Origin: Methanocella arvoryzae MRE50
GTDB lineage: Archaea; Halobacteriota; Methanocellia; Methanocellales; Methanocellaceae
DNA length: 64,000 bases
Direction of reading: 5' to 3'
NCBI RefSeq assembly: GCF_000063445.1
Contig: NC_009464.1
Span: 2,790,001-2,854,000 of the forward strand
Under the pieces are notes generated by a model that did not search any database, was not told the DNA's origin, and saw nothing but the letters and a program-made list of their open reading frames with translations. Shown here one piece after another: positions 1 through 9,122 of this stretch. A program made the position numbers and the translations under genes. The first letter of the stretch is position 1. The number at the start of each line of letters is the position of its first letter.

Positions 1-101
1 GGATTGTAGCGTTGAGCCCTTTAGAGAGCTTGTAGTGCCAGCAGTCGTGATGTTTTATGCCGATGCTGATGGTAATGCTATTGCCGGTCGGCGACCTGTC
101 C

Positions 102-109
102 ATATATAT
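102..109 (+). promoter_or_regulatory. Probable TATA box of ilvC
   Basis: An A/T-only ATATATAT stretch lies 67 bases before the ilvC ATG. Archaeal initiation about 25 bases downstream would give a leader of roughly 40-50 bases. No gene is visible in bases 1-101. Weak call, from position and composition only. Confidence 0.4.
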
Positions 110-175
110 CAATCACCGAATATGTTCGGGCTCAATCTTAAAGTAATCGGCCGAAGATGTAAGTATGGTGTTATA

Positions 176-1174
176 ATGGCGACCATCTACTACGAGAAGG
201 ACGCAGATCTCAAGATCCTCAAAGGCAAGAAAATTGCGATCATCGGCTACGGCAGCCAGGGCATGGCCCAGTCCCAGAGCCTCAAGGACTCCGGCCTCGA
301 CGTCGTCGTAGGCCTCCGCAAGGGCGGAGCCTCCTGGGAGCAGGCAAAGAAGGACGGCATGAAAGTGGCTACCATCGAGGAAGCCGCTCAGCAGGCTGAT
401 TATATCCAGATGCTCATCCCTGACGAGTTGCAGGGCAAAGTGTACCACGAGCAGATCGAGCCGTATATGAAGAAGGGCAAGATCCTCGGTTTCTCTCACG
501 GGTTTAACATCCACTACGGCATGATCAAGCCCGGCAAGGACATCGACGTCGTCATGATCGCCCCCAAGAGCCCGGGCCACCTCGTCAGGAGGATGTACCA
601 GCAGGGCGCAGGCGTGCCGGCCCTCGTCGCCATTCAGCAGGACGCCTCCAAAAAGGCGCTGCAGTACGCCCTCGCCTATGCGGCAGGCATCGGCTGCACC
701 AGGGCAGGCGTGCTCGCGACCACCTTCAAGGAAGAGACCGAGACCGACCTGTTCGGCGAGCAGGTAGACCTCTGCGGCGGCTGCACCGAAATGGTCAAGG
801 CTTCGTTTGAGACCCTCGTCAACGCCGGCTACCAGCCTGAAATTGCGTACTTCGAGACCCTGCACGAGCTCAAGCTCATCGTCGACCTCATGTACGAGGG
901 TGGCATGGCGGCCATGTGGGACAGCGTCTCCGACACCGCCCAGTACGGCGGCATGACCCGGGGCAGGAGGATCATCAACGAGCAGAGCCGCATGGAAATG
1001 TGGCGCACCCTCGAAGAGATCCAGGACGGCCGCTTTGCGAGAGAGTGGGTTCTGGAGAACATGGCCGGCAGGCCTCACTTCAACGCCCTGACCCAGCAGG
1101 ATGCAGAGCATCCGATCGAGATCGTGGGTAAAGAATTGAGATCCATGATGCCGTGGCTGAAACAGAAAAAATAA
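176..1174 (+). CDS. ilvC: Ketol-acid reductoisomerase
   Basis: Catalyses the NADPH- and Mg-dependent rearrangement and reduction of acetolactate or acetohydroxybutyrate in cytosolic valine, leucine and isoleucine synthesis. The 332-residue product matches the short class I family. Visible features are the Rossmann GYGSQG motif (residues 24-29), the metal-binding DLFGEQ segment near residue 190, and a second acidic helix ([12 protein letters not shown]) near 225-237. The reading frame stays open upstream to base 35, but family members begin at the equivalent of [12 protein letters not shown], so the ATG at 176 is chosen. No ilvB or ilvN is visible in the window; they may lie upstream of base 1. 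Confidence 0.95.
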   Translation: MATIYYEKDADLKILKGKKIAIIGYGSQGMAQSQSLKDSGLDVVVGLRKGGASWEQAKKDGMKVATIEEAAQQADYIQMLIPDELQGKVYHEQIEPYMKKGKILGFSHGFNIHYGMIKPGKDIDVVMIAPKSPGHLVRRMYQQGAGVPALVAIQQDASKKALQYALAYAAGIGCTRAGVLATTFKEETETDLFGEQVDLCGGCTEMVKASFETLVNAGYQPEIAYFETLHELKLIVDLMYEGGMAAMWDSVSDTAQYGGMTRGRRIINEQSRMEMWRTLEEIQDGRFAREWVLENMAGRPHFNALTQQDAEHPIEIVGKELRSMMPWLKQKK

Positions 1175-1193
1175 GCTTTCAGCTTGGCTCTAC

Positions 1194-1209
1194 CATGCCT
1201 TGCGGCATG
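1194..1209 (+). terminator. Hairpin downstream of ilvC
   Basis: CATGCC and GGCATG form a perfect 6-bp stem around a TTGC loop, 19 bases after the ilvC stop. There is no following T-run, so it may act as a 3'-end processing or stability element rather than a terminator. Confidence 0.4.
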
Positions 1210-1431
1210 CTGGCCCGTCGGAGTTGAAAGGCTCCGATCTGGCGCAACAAAGAGGGCGACCTGGCGAAACAAATCTTTAACCACAGTAGCCCAATTCTCA
1301 TTTTTAATGGGTTCTCCGGACGAGCTTCTGTCATTGCTGTTAAGATCATAATCCCCGCCTCACCTTCATCACCATATATACTGTACTGATCACCATAGCT
1401 CTGTCACCGAGCAGCATGTGGTCGCCAGCCT

Positions 1432-3975
1432 ATGGATTCCGTAAAAATAACTAAGTGGTGGGCAATCTCTGGAGATGAGGCGCTTAAATACCTGCACATC
1501 GACGTCCGCAGAGGCCTTTCGGCAGCACGGGTATCGGATAGCCGGGCACGGCACGGCGTGAATGCTGTTGAGCTTGCCAGGCCAACGGCCATCATATCTC
1601 TTCTCGCGGACAGCCTCCGCCAGCCGATGATTCTCCTGCTCCTCTCGATCGCCGGGCTTTCGCTTCTCTTCGGTAAATACCTGGAAGCCGTAGTCATGGC
1701 TTTTGTCATCATCGCTTACGTCGTCGTGGAGTTCCTCAACAAGTTCCGCACGGACCGGGTGATGGCCGGGCTGAAACGGCTCACGCTTCCCACGACGAGG
1801 GTGATCCGGGAGGGGAAAGTGACTGAGGTTCCTGCGGAGGATATTGTAGTCGGCGATCTTCTCGTTCTCTCCCCTGGCTTCAGCGTTCCCGCCGATGCCA
1901 GGCTTCTTGAAGCCGGCGGCCTGCTGGTAGACGAGGCTTCGCTGACGGGTGAATCCGGGCCGGTGCTCAAAGACTCAGATGCAATACTGCCTGACGAAAC
2001 ACCCCTGCCGGACCGGGTTAACTGTCTCTATGCCGGCACATCCATCCTGGATGGGGAAGGAAAAGCCATTGTCGTCTCGGTGGGGGAGAGGACCGAGATG
2101 GGTCGTATCGGAGTAGCTCTCCGGACGTACGAAAAAGGAAAGACTCTGCTGCAGGAAGCGATGACCAGGCTGGCGAAAGTGCTCACTTTGCTGGCTATCC
2201 TCGTCAGTCTCCTGATTCCCGCCGTCGGCTTCCTTCGGGGGCTGGACCTTCAGCAGATGGTCCTTACCTGGCTCGCCCTCACCTTTCTCATGATCCCCGG
2301 CCAGCCGCCCATCATCATCCAGATGTCTCTGGCGCTGGCCTCTTTCAGGCTCGCCGGGAGGAAGATCGTGGTGAAGCGGCTGCAAGGAGCCGAGTCGATG
2401 GGCTCGGTCACAGCCATCCTGACGGACAAGACTGGCACACTCACGGAGAACCGGATGACGCTCAGGGGGATAGTACCGGCTGATGGCAGGGAACGATCGC
2501 CGGCTGAAATCCCTGCAGATATCCGGGAGGCCATAGCGTACTCTCTCCCCCGGTATCCCCGGGATCCCACAGACCTGGCCCTTGCAGAAGCCCTCACCGA
2601 GCCCGGAGGCGATCGGCCGATGCCTGCCTTTTCCGAGGGCTTTTCTACCGGGCGACAGTGGCGGACGTTCTCCTATCGTAAAGGCGGTGAATATCTCTAT
2701 GCTATCTCTGGAAGCCCTGAGGCGCTGATCTGGCGCTCCCGGCTTTCCCCGGGGGTGAAAGCGCATTTGCTCGATATCGCGGAAGAACAGGCCCGCGAGG
2801 GCAGGCGTGTTACGGCTATAGCGTCGGGCTCAGGCACTGAGAAACGGCCTGAGAGGCTGGAAGGCCTGCGTTTCGTCGGGCTGGCTGTCATCGAGGATCC
2901 GGTACGGCCAGGGGTAAGAGAGTCGATAAGAACGCTTGAGGATGCCGGTATAAAGACGTATATTCTTACGGGCGATCACCCGGGCACCGCAAAAGCCGTG
3001 GCAGAAACAGCGGGCATCAGGGGAGGTCTTATGGCCGGAGCAGAGCTGAGCCCCCAAGACGAACGGCAGCTGCAGAATACGCTGAAAGACGTCCGAGTCT
3101 ATGCACGGATTACTCCGGCCCAGAAACTGGCGATCGTTAAAGCGGCCAGGGATGCCGGGGAAGAGGTTGCCTTCGTCGGCGACGGCGTCAACGATTCTCC
3201 GGCCATCAAAGCAGCAAACGTCGGAATAGCGATGGGCGGGATAGGCACTGACCTGGCGAAAGATGCGGCAGATCTGGTGCTTACCGATGATCACTACGCC
3301 CGCCTGGCAGATGCGGTGAGGATTGGCCGGACCGCGATTGACAACTTCCGCAAAGGGCTGACTTATTACCTTTCTGCCAAGGCTGTCCTGCTGGCCATAT
3401 TCCTCGTGCCACTCGCGTTCGGCATACCCTTCCCGCTTGCCCCTATACACATCATCCTCGTCGAGCTGCTGATGGATCTGGCCTCTTCAACCATATTCGT
3501 CACCGAGCCCGAAGAGCCTGACGTAATAAAGCGCCCTCCCCGCAAAACGACGGACTTCCTCCGCCTGTCCATGGCGGGAGAGATCGCCAGAAATGGGGCC
3601 GGGCTGGCAATCGGAATTCTGGCAGTATATCTCTGGCTGTATTATACTACTGGTAACGTAGTCATGGCGCAGACGGCCGCTTTTGTCACCTGGCTGATCG
3701 GCCACATCCTGCTGGCCCTGAACCTGAAGCAGAAGGAATTACCACTGTTGAAGCAGGGCCTTATGTCCAACCGCTTCGGTGTATTGTGGCTGGCTGGAAT
3801 GGTAGTGCTCTCGGTGACTATCACCAGCATGTCTGCCCTGCATCCTGTTCTTAAGACTTCGGGGCTGCCAGCGGCCGCATGGATCGCCATTATCGCTATA
3901 GCGATTATTTCGACGTGCTGGATAGAGGCTAAAAAATGGATCGAGTTGCTCTCTGCTCCTGCATCTGTCTCCTGA
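1432..3975 (+). CDS. P-type cation-transporting ATPase (P2-like, ion unknown)
   Basis: An integral-membrane, ATP-driven cation pump of 847 residues. Diagnostic motifs are TGES in the actuator domain (about residue 172), the phosphorylation motif DKTGTLT (about 331) and the hinge GDGVNDSP (about 583). The C-terminal half has P2-type architecture, with a VELLMDLASS segment for M6 followed by an EPDVIKRPPR-type linker. The M4 motif reads PGQPP instead of the calcium-pump PEGLP, and the M5 positions corresponding to the calcium-binding Asn and Glu are Lys and Leu, so calcium transport is unlikely. Proton or another monovalent ion is possible. A TATA-like stretch lies at 1375-1380; no clear ribosome-binding site precedes the ATG. 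Confidence 0.88.
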   Translation: MDSVKITKWWAISGDEALKYLHIDVRRGLSAARVSDSRARHGVNAVELARPTAIISLLADSLRQPMILLLLSIAGLSLLFGKYLEAVVMAFVIIAYVVVEFLNKFRTDRVMAGLKRLTLPTTRVIREGKVTEVPAEDIVVGDLLVLSPGFSVPADARLLEAGGLLVDEASLTGESGPVLKDSDAILPDETPLPDRVNCLYAGTSILDGEGKAIVVSVGERTEMGRIGVALRTYEKGKTLLQEAMTRLAKVLTLLAILVSLLIPAVGFLRGLDLQQMVLTWLALTFLMIPGQPPIIIQMSLALASFRLAGRKIVVKRLQGAESMGSVTAILTDKTGTLTENRMTLRGIVPADGRERSPAEIPADIREAIAYSLPRYPRDPTDLALAEALTEPGGDRPMPAFSEGFSTGRQWRTFSYRKGGEYLYAISGSPEALIWRSRLSPGVKAHLLDIAEEQAREGRRVTAIASGSGTEKRPERLEGLRFVGLAVIEDPVRPGVRESIRTLEDAGIKTYILTGDHPGTAKAVAETAGIRGGLMAGAELSPQDERQLQNTLKDVRVYARITPAQKLAIVKAARDAGEEVAFVGDGVNDSPAIKAANVGIAMGGIGTDLAKDAADLVLTDDHYARLADAVRIGRTAIDNFRKGLTYYLSAKAVLLAIFLVPLAFGIPFPLAPIHIILVELLMDLASSTIFVTEPEEPDVIKRPPRKTTDFLRLSMAGEIARNGAGLAIGILAVYLWLYYTTGNVVMAQTAAFVTWLIGHILLALNLKQKELPLLKQGLMSNRFGVLWLAGMVVLSVTITSMSALHPVLKTSGLPAAAWIAIIAIAIISTCWIEAKKWIELLSAPASVS

Positions 3976-4040
3976 GCTGACGAACCGCCAACTCATGATC
4001 TTAGGCCGGAACCTTTTCTCGCGCAATTTTAATTGGTGAA

Positions 4041-4050
4041 TTTATAAATA
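4041..4050 (+). promoter_or_regulatory. TATA box of the Gln-repeat protein gene
   Basis: TTTATAAATA is close to the archaeal TATA consensus, 59 bases before the ATG at 4109. The gene also has a strong ribosome-binding site (GGGGAGG, 4095-4101). Confidence 0.6.
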
Positions 4051-4108
4051 AATACCCTCCAGATTGACTGGTGGATTCATAACAGGTATTATGTGGGGAG
4101 GATTGTGA

Positions 4109-4891
<783 letters not shown>

Positions 4892-4911
4892 CGCATAGCG
4901 TTTCATCCAGT

Positions 4912-4978
4912 AGATACTATAGTCCATGCTACGCCGTTCCAGCCGGGTGCGGCGCGGGCTGTAGTATCTCTGTTTTTT
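4912..4978 (+). terminator. Long stem-loop and T-run after the Gln-repeat gene
   Basis: AGATACTATAG (from 4912) pairs with CTGTAGTATCT (4959-4969) with one G-U pair, followed by TTTTTT at 4973-4978. Good position for a terminator of the preceding gene. Confidence 0.6.
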
Positions 4979-5384
4979 AAGCACGGGGGCTGATTACTTC
5001 CTGTTTTTACAAATAGCTTAAGAATATTACACATTGCTAATTGCATTATCGCCCGAATCAGGCAGCATTTCTATTATATTATACATCTTCCTTTTCGGGA
5101 TGATAGCTTACATAATTGGAAACGACCTCTGATCTGGCATTTGTCCATATTATTATTATCATAATTAACTGTCATATTATAGTCGCATGTTTTACTTTAT
5201 TGAAACAAACTCAATTTTGTTATATTTTTGTAATTCCATAACCAATTTTCCATATCTGAAATTATTTACGAATAATTTCGCAACAATTAGAAAAAATTTA
5301 TATTAGCACCCAGTCAAGTAGCTAATAGTGATAGCTAGGAGAATCCTAAGAGTTCTGGCTATAATGTAATGTGAGGTTAATACG
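4979..5384 (+). promoter_or_regulatory. AT-rich control region of the archaellin genes
   Basis: This 400-base stretch has no gene and is far more AT-rich than its neighbours. A TATA-like TTTATATTA at 5297-5305 would start a transcript with a leader of about 55 bases. Downstream are two TAGCTA sites about 7 bases apart and a small TAGGA/TCCTA hairpin near 5337-5349. The long AT-rich upstream part may hold regulator sites, but no specific operator is resolved. Confidence 0.55.
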
Positions 5385-5960
5385 ATGAAAAGCAACAGAA
5401 GGAAATTCCAGAAGAACGATGCGGCTTTCACGGGTCTTGAGGCTGCTATAGTGCTCATCGCTTTCGTGGTGGTTGCTGCTGTCTTCTCTTACGTCATGCT
5501 GGGTGCAGGTTTCTTCACTTCGCAGAAGAGCAAGGAAGTCGTGCACACAGGTGTAGATCAGGCAACGTCTTCGATTGAGATGGCCGGCGATGTCGTCGGT
5601 ATTGGTGCTTCTGGTAACCTGACTGGTCTTATGATGACCCTGCAGATTACCGCTGGTAACAACCCGGTTGACATTAACAAGACGATTATCTCGTACAGGA
5701 CGGCAAATGTCTACAATGAAAGTGTGTTCGACGGAACCTCCTGGGAAGAAGGTGGACAGGTAAAGTGGATCCAGCAGACTAATGAGAACAACTTGCTGGA
5801 GAAGTACGAGAAGGTTCAGCTGAAGATCAACATCGCTGAGGATGAGCAGGTTGGGCCTAACACCAAGATCACTCTCGAGGTTAAGCCTCCGACTGGTGCA
5901 GTCCTGTCGGTCTCGGTTACCACTCCGCCCGCAATTGAACCCATAATGTCGTTATTCTAA
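5385..5960 (+). CDS. flaB: Archaellin, copy 1 (archaellum filament protein)
   Basis: Major structural subunit of the archaellum filament, 191 residues. The N-terminus has a charged class III signal peptide (MKSNRRKFQKNDA) followed by the conserved hydrophobic core FTGLEAAIVLIAFVVVAAVF, expected to be cut by the FlaK/PibD peptidase just before the core and then to pack inside the filament. The C-terminal domain is beta-rich. It is the first gene of the archaellum locus and is preceded by GAGGTT 8 bases before the ATG. Its protein is identical to the next gene. There is one N-glycosylation sequon (NES at the NVYNESVF segment). Confidence 0.96.
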   Translation: MKSNRRKFQKNDAAFTGLEAAIVLIAFVVVAAVFSYVMLGAGFFTSQKSKEVVHTGVDQATSSIEMAGDVVGIGASGNLTGLMMTLQITAGNNPVDINKTIISYRTANVYNESVFDGTSWEEGGQVKWIQQTNENNLLEKYEKVQLKINIAEDEQVGPNTKITLEVKPPTGAVLSVSVTTPPAIEPIMSLF

Positions 5961-5968
5961 GCTGAAGC

Positions 5969-5984
5969 GGTGCCGTAAGGCACC
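5969..5984 (+). terminator. GTAA-loop hairpin after archaellin copy 1
   Basis: GGTGCC and GGCACC form a perfect 6-bp stem closed by a GTAA (GNRA-type) tetraloop, 8 bases after the stop, with no long T-run. It may protect the 3' end or attenuate transcription, giving excess archaellin mRNA over downstream genes. Confidence 0.55.
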
Positions 5985-6040
5985 CACAGCCCTTTATAAA
6001 AATTACAAGGTGAACCTAAAATACGTGTGAGGTTAATACG

Positions 6041-6616
6041 ATGAAAAGCAACAGAAGGAAATTCCAGAAGAACGATGCGGCTTTCACGGGTCTTGAGGCT
6101 GCTATAGTGCTCATCGCTTTCGTGGTGGTTGCTGCTGTCTTCTCTTACGTCATGCTGGGTGCAGGTTTCTTCACTTCGCAGAAGAGCAAGGAAGTCGTGC
6201 ACACAGGTGTAGATCAGGCAACGTCTTCGATTGAGATGGCCGGCGATGTCGTCGGTATTGGTGCTTCTGGTAACCTGACTGGTCTTATGATGACCCTGCA
6301 GATTACCGCTGGTAACAACCCGGTTGACATTAACAAGACGATTATCTCGTACAGGACGGCAAATGTCTACAATGAAAGTGTGTTCGACGGAACCTCCTGG
6401 GAAGAAGGTGGACAGGTAAAGTGGATCCAGCAGACTAATGAGAACAACTTGCTGGAGAAGTACGAGAAGGTTCAGCTGAAGATCAACATCGCTGAGGATG
6501 AGCAGGTTGGGCCTAACACCAAGATCACTCTCGAGGTTAAGCCTCCGACTGGTGCAGTCCTGTCGGTCTCGGTTACCACTCCGCCCGCAATTGAACCCAT
6601 AATGTCGTTATTCTAA
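6041..6616 (+). CDS. flaB: Archaellin, copy 2
   Basis: A 191-residue archaellin identical in protein, and apparently in DNA, to the gene at 5385-5960, with the same class III signal peptide and FTGLEAAIVLIAF core. Only 80 bases separate the two genes and no separate TATA box is visible, so both are probably on one transcript. The lack of silent differences points to a very recent duplication or ongoing gene conversion. The copy raises gene dosage rather than filament diversity. Confidence 0.95.
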   Translation: MKSNRRKFQKNDAAFTGLEAAIVLIAFVVVAAVFSYVMLGAGFFTSQKSKEVVHTGVDQATSSIEMAGDVVGIGASGNLTGLMMTLQITAGNNPVDINKTIISYRTANVYNESVFDGTSWEEGGQVKWIQQTNENNLLEKYEKVQLKINIAEDEQVGPNTKITLEVKPPTGAVLSVSVTTPPAIEPIMSLF

Positions 6617-6624
6617 GCTGAAGC

Positions 6625-6640
6625 GGTGCCGTAAGGCACC
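6625..6640 (+). terminator. GTAA-loop hairpin after archaellin copy 2
   Basis: Same 6-bp GNRA-loop hairpin as at 5969-5984, here followed by CCCTTTATTTCCC and a few hundred bases of AT-rich noncoding DNA, so the archaellin transcript may end here. Confidence 0.55.
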
Positions 6641-6653
6641 CACAGCCCTTTAT

Positions 6654-7298
6654 TTCCCAATAGTCCGCGTTTTTATATCTTTATTCAGCTTTATAGTGGC
6701 ACTTCTTTTCACCAGTTCTTCAATTAAAGGGCTGTGCGGAATGGGATAACAAGTATACTGGCATCAGGACCTACATCGTTACTATGTCAAGTTTCCTGGC
6801 ATTGATCGGTTGCCTCTCGATAGTCTGTTCAGCAATTTCAAGATCGTATTGGGCATACGCATGGATTGATGGCTGCAAGGCTCACCGGAATGCTCCATAA
6901 ACAGCACCTTGACTTGTATTGTATAATAACTTCCACCTGTACTACCTGGTCAGCTCTGTATCGCCTTTCCACTGACCATCTTCCAGGCAGGCTTTTCTAT
7001 AGCTGGCGCATACAATCCCTGCCTGAAATTTTTTCGGCAACGGTTGTTGCAATTTTGCAAATAAAATTCTTTAATCTCATTTTTTATACAAAAACTATAT
7101 TATAAGCAATTGTCAATTTTTTAGATGCTTAAGGTGCACTAATAGTGCCGATTAGGCCCCATAAACCTGGACAGCGTATGTCTTTCTACAATCTAGCAAC
7201 GCTGATCTCTGGTCTTCAAAGCACGGGGTCTGACAGGCATAGCTTGAGCATTTATTGAACATGCCTGCACAGCAAACGCCTGTGTGGAGGTGTTGCAA
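6654..7298 (+). other. Noncoding stretch between archaellin and accessory genes
   Basis: About 640 bases without a convincing gene. A 79-codon frame at 6866-7105 has skewed composition and no ribosome-binding site. The right end contains the promoter at 7096-7104 and then a leader of about 170 bases, unusually long for an archaeon. Confidence 0.6.
7096..7104 (+). promoter_or_regulatory. TATA box TATATTATA of the chimeric ArlC-like gene
   Basis: TATATTATA is preceded by TACAAAAAC. The same module (TACAAAAAA then TATATTATA) recurs at 8852-8869 before the next accessory gene, so the two genes seem to share a promoter type. Confidence 0.6.
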
Positions 7299-8693
7299 AT
7301 GGACCAGAGCGAAGTAACACAGATCCTCATGGATGCCGAACTATCACAGGGTTGCAAATGCAACCAGATAGAAAAGGAATTCATGATACTCAAGGGCTCG
7401 ATTAAAAAACTGATCCTCGATATCAGGGAACAGATGAACGCCGCGGAGAACCCTTTCAGCAACATCCAGATGCTCCAGATGCCGCCCCCGGCCCCGGTCA
7501 TCAAGGAAGATCCGATCGAGTTCGAGATGCCAGATGAGGAAGAAGAGAAGAAAGCGGCAGAAGATAAGGCAAAGGCAGAAGCAGCCAGGCAGGCAGAAAA
7601 GGAGAGAACTATGGCTCAGGAGAAGAATGCTGGCAATTACACCGGGTGTCCTTACGCGGCGAGAGTGAGCGAGGCGCACATGCACAATAACTGCCCGCTG
7701 TCGGCCTCAGTTAACAGCCCGGCTCAAGGCTGCCCTCTGGCGAAGAGGGCGGAGACTCCAAACCGGTCTTACGAGACTAACGCTCATTATCTTGAACTGC
7801 TAACTTATCTGCTGCAACTGATCGAGCAGTCCAGACCTGCCGATCGGGCAACGGGAAATGCCGGATTAGATCGCTATTCTGGCGGCCTCGCCCGCTCTGG
7901 CGAAAGGCACGTCTGTTCTGCATGCGGCAGGCCTGTGAGCCCCGATTATGATGTGCACCACAGGGGAAGCAGCTGGCCGTATTCTTATCCTCATTACCCT
8001 CACTATCCTCCTCAGGAGCACTGGCCTGACCGGTGGGGATACGGGATGTACCACGAGGCTTACGGACAGCCTTACTACGATCCTCGTCAGTTCTTCTACG
8101 AGCATCCTGAGTACGAGCCGGCACATTATGGCTATCCTTACTATGGCTATGAGGCTGAAGCTGGCGAGGCTGATCCCAGGTACCGTCCGCAGAATGCCGG
8201 GCGGCACAGAGATGCCAGATATCCTCCCGAGTACTATTACCGGGGCCATGGCGACCGGCGCTACTATTGGCATGAACCATATGGGTTCAGGCAGGAGCCT
8301 GTCAGAGACATGTATGAGCGGGACTACTATCGGCCTGCATCTGGTCCCCGGAGAGTATACCGGGGGACTGCCGGCCTTCCTGAAGACCGCTACTATGGGC
8401 CTGCGCCCGATGAGCTGCGAGGGCCTGCACGTTACCGCCCGGTCCAGAGGCGGCATCAGGAGCCTTCTCCACTATACCGGGGCTATGACACTGATGAAGA
8501 CGAGTTCGAAATAACCGAGCCCTTGCCGGATATTGACTTGCTGCCGAACGAGCCTGAGCAGGAGGAAGAGCCTCTCCGGATCCGGAAGAGGGCCCGTAAC
8601 GTCAGGATCGTGCCAGAGCCCGGACTCCCGCAGATTGTGGATCAGCCCAACCCCAGGCCCCGACGGAGCAGGGCTGTCAAGCACAGGGCTTGA
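7299..8693 (+). CDS. ArlC/D-like coiled-coil head fused to a Tyr/Pro/His-rich tail
   Basis: A chimeric 464-residue protein. Residues 1-80 resemble the ArlC/D/E (FlaC/D/E) accessory proteins: a coiled coil with LKGSIKKLILDIREQMN, then the AENPF motif and an acidic segment. The same block is nearly repeated at the start of the next gene. The middle (about 110-160) has spaced cysteines (CPYAAR, NNCPLS, GCPLAK), and near 210 there is a CSACGRP half zinc-ribbon. Residues 220-400 are dominated by Tyr, Pro, His and Arg (YPHYPHYPP, YYDPRQFFY, YYYRGHGDRRYYW); the end is acidic then basic. The ATG at 7299 is chosen because GGAGGTG lies 6 bases upstream. A link between archaellum motor and chemotaxis or cell pole is possible from the head; the tail is unexplained. 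Confidence 0.75.
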   Translation: MDQSEVTQILMDAELSQGCKCNQIEKEFMILKGSIKKLILDIREQMNAAENPFSNIQMLQMPPPAPVIKEDPIEFEMPDEEEEKKAAEDKAKAEAARQAEKERTMAQEKNAGNYTGCPYAARVSEAHMHNNCPLSASVNSPAQGCPLAKRAETPNRSYETNAHYLELLTYLLQLIEQSRPADRATGNAGLDRYSGGLARSGERHVCSACGRPVSPDYDVHHRGSSWPYSYPHYPHYPPQEHWPDRWGYGMYHEAYGQPYYDPRQFFYEHPEYEPAHYGYPYYGYEAEAGEADPRYRPQNAGRHRDARYPPEYYYRGHGDRRYYWHEPYGFRQEPVRDMYERDYYRPASGPRRVYRGTAGLPEDRYYGPAPDELRGPARYRPVQRRHQEPSPLYRGYDTDEDEFEITEPLPDIDLLPNEPEQEEEPLRIRKRARNVRIVPEPGLPQIVDQPNPRPRRSRAVKHRA

Positions 8694-8699
8694 GCACAG

Positions 8700-8736
8700 C
8701 AGGCATGGCTGACCATGCCTGTCACTCTACTTTTTT
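8700..8736 (+). terminator. Strong terminator after the chimeric gene
   Basis: CAGGCATGG and CCATGCCTG form a perfect 9-bp stem around CTGA, followed ten bases later by TTTTTT. It sits 6 bases after the stop codon, so the next gene needs its own promoter. Confidence 0.75.
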
Positions 8737-9122
8737 CTGGCGACCAGCATTTACCCTGTAGTATCCATTTTCAGTTTTACAATTAATAAATGGGAAATAA
8801 TCTGCTGATACTTCTACTTTTGAAATTAAATTCACTTAATTTCGCATTCTGTACAAAAAATATATTATAACACTGGCCGAGTTTTATGTGTAATTACGGC
8901 ACGCTACACGTGTGCTTGCATGCATAGAAGTGTAAGAAAGCCAGCTGGAGTAACTGAACATGACCCAGATCAATCGCGACAAAACAGGTGTTCACCGGAC
9001 CAGTTATTATCTTTATACGCCTGCAGCGGGCGCAATCAGTAATTGCTATGCGTTGCCTGCACCGCAGGCGACGGCTGAAATTCAGTCGCAAACCCGGGGA
9101 GTGACGGGCTAGAGGTGTGGGT
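8722..9122 (+). promoter_or_regulatory. Promoter and long leader of the ArlD/E-like gene
   Basis: A TATATTATA box at 8861-8869, preceded by GTACAAAAAA, should start transcription near 8895, leaving a leader of about 230 bases before the ATG at 9123. No gene is visible in the leader. It may be structured or regulatory; no known riboswitch is recognised. Confidence 0.5.

Larger units (their letters stand above)
5370..5997 (+). repeat. Tandem duplication, left copy
   Basis: This 628-bp unit, covering the ribosome-binding region, the whole archaellin gene and its 3' hairpin, is repeated with no difference that I can see at 6026-6653. Identity breaks sharply at both ends; 28 bases separate the copies. 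Confidence 0.95.
6026..6653 (+). repeat. Tandem duplication, right copy
   Basis: Second copy of the 628-bp unit at 5370-5997, offset by 656 bases. The flanks (ATACG before, TTCCC after) differ from those of the left copy. Confidence 0.95.

Noticed and set aside
113-1111. A 332-codon minus-strand frame opposite ilvC
   Set aside because: Leu/Val/Asp/His-rich shadow of ilvC with no family likeness; ilvC is certain.
6654-6900. Decayed transposase on the minus strand
   Set aside because: A few residues look helical and transposase-like, but no conserved motif, terminal repeat or target duplication could be found.
6866-7105. 79-codon frame in the gap after the archaellins
   Set aside because: Skewed composition, no ribosome-binding site, and it runs into the TATA box of the next gene.
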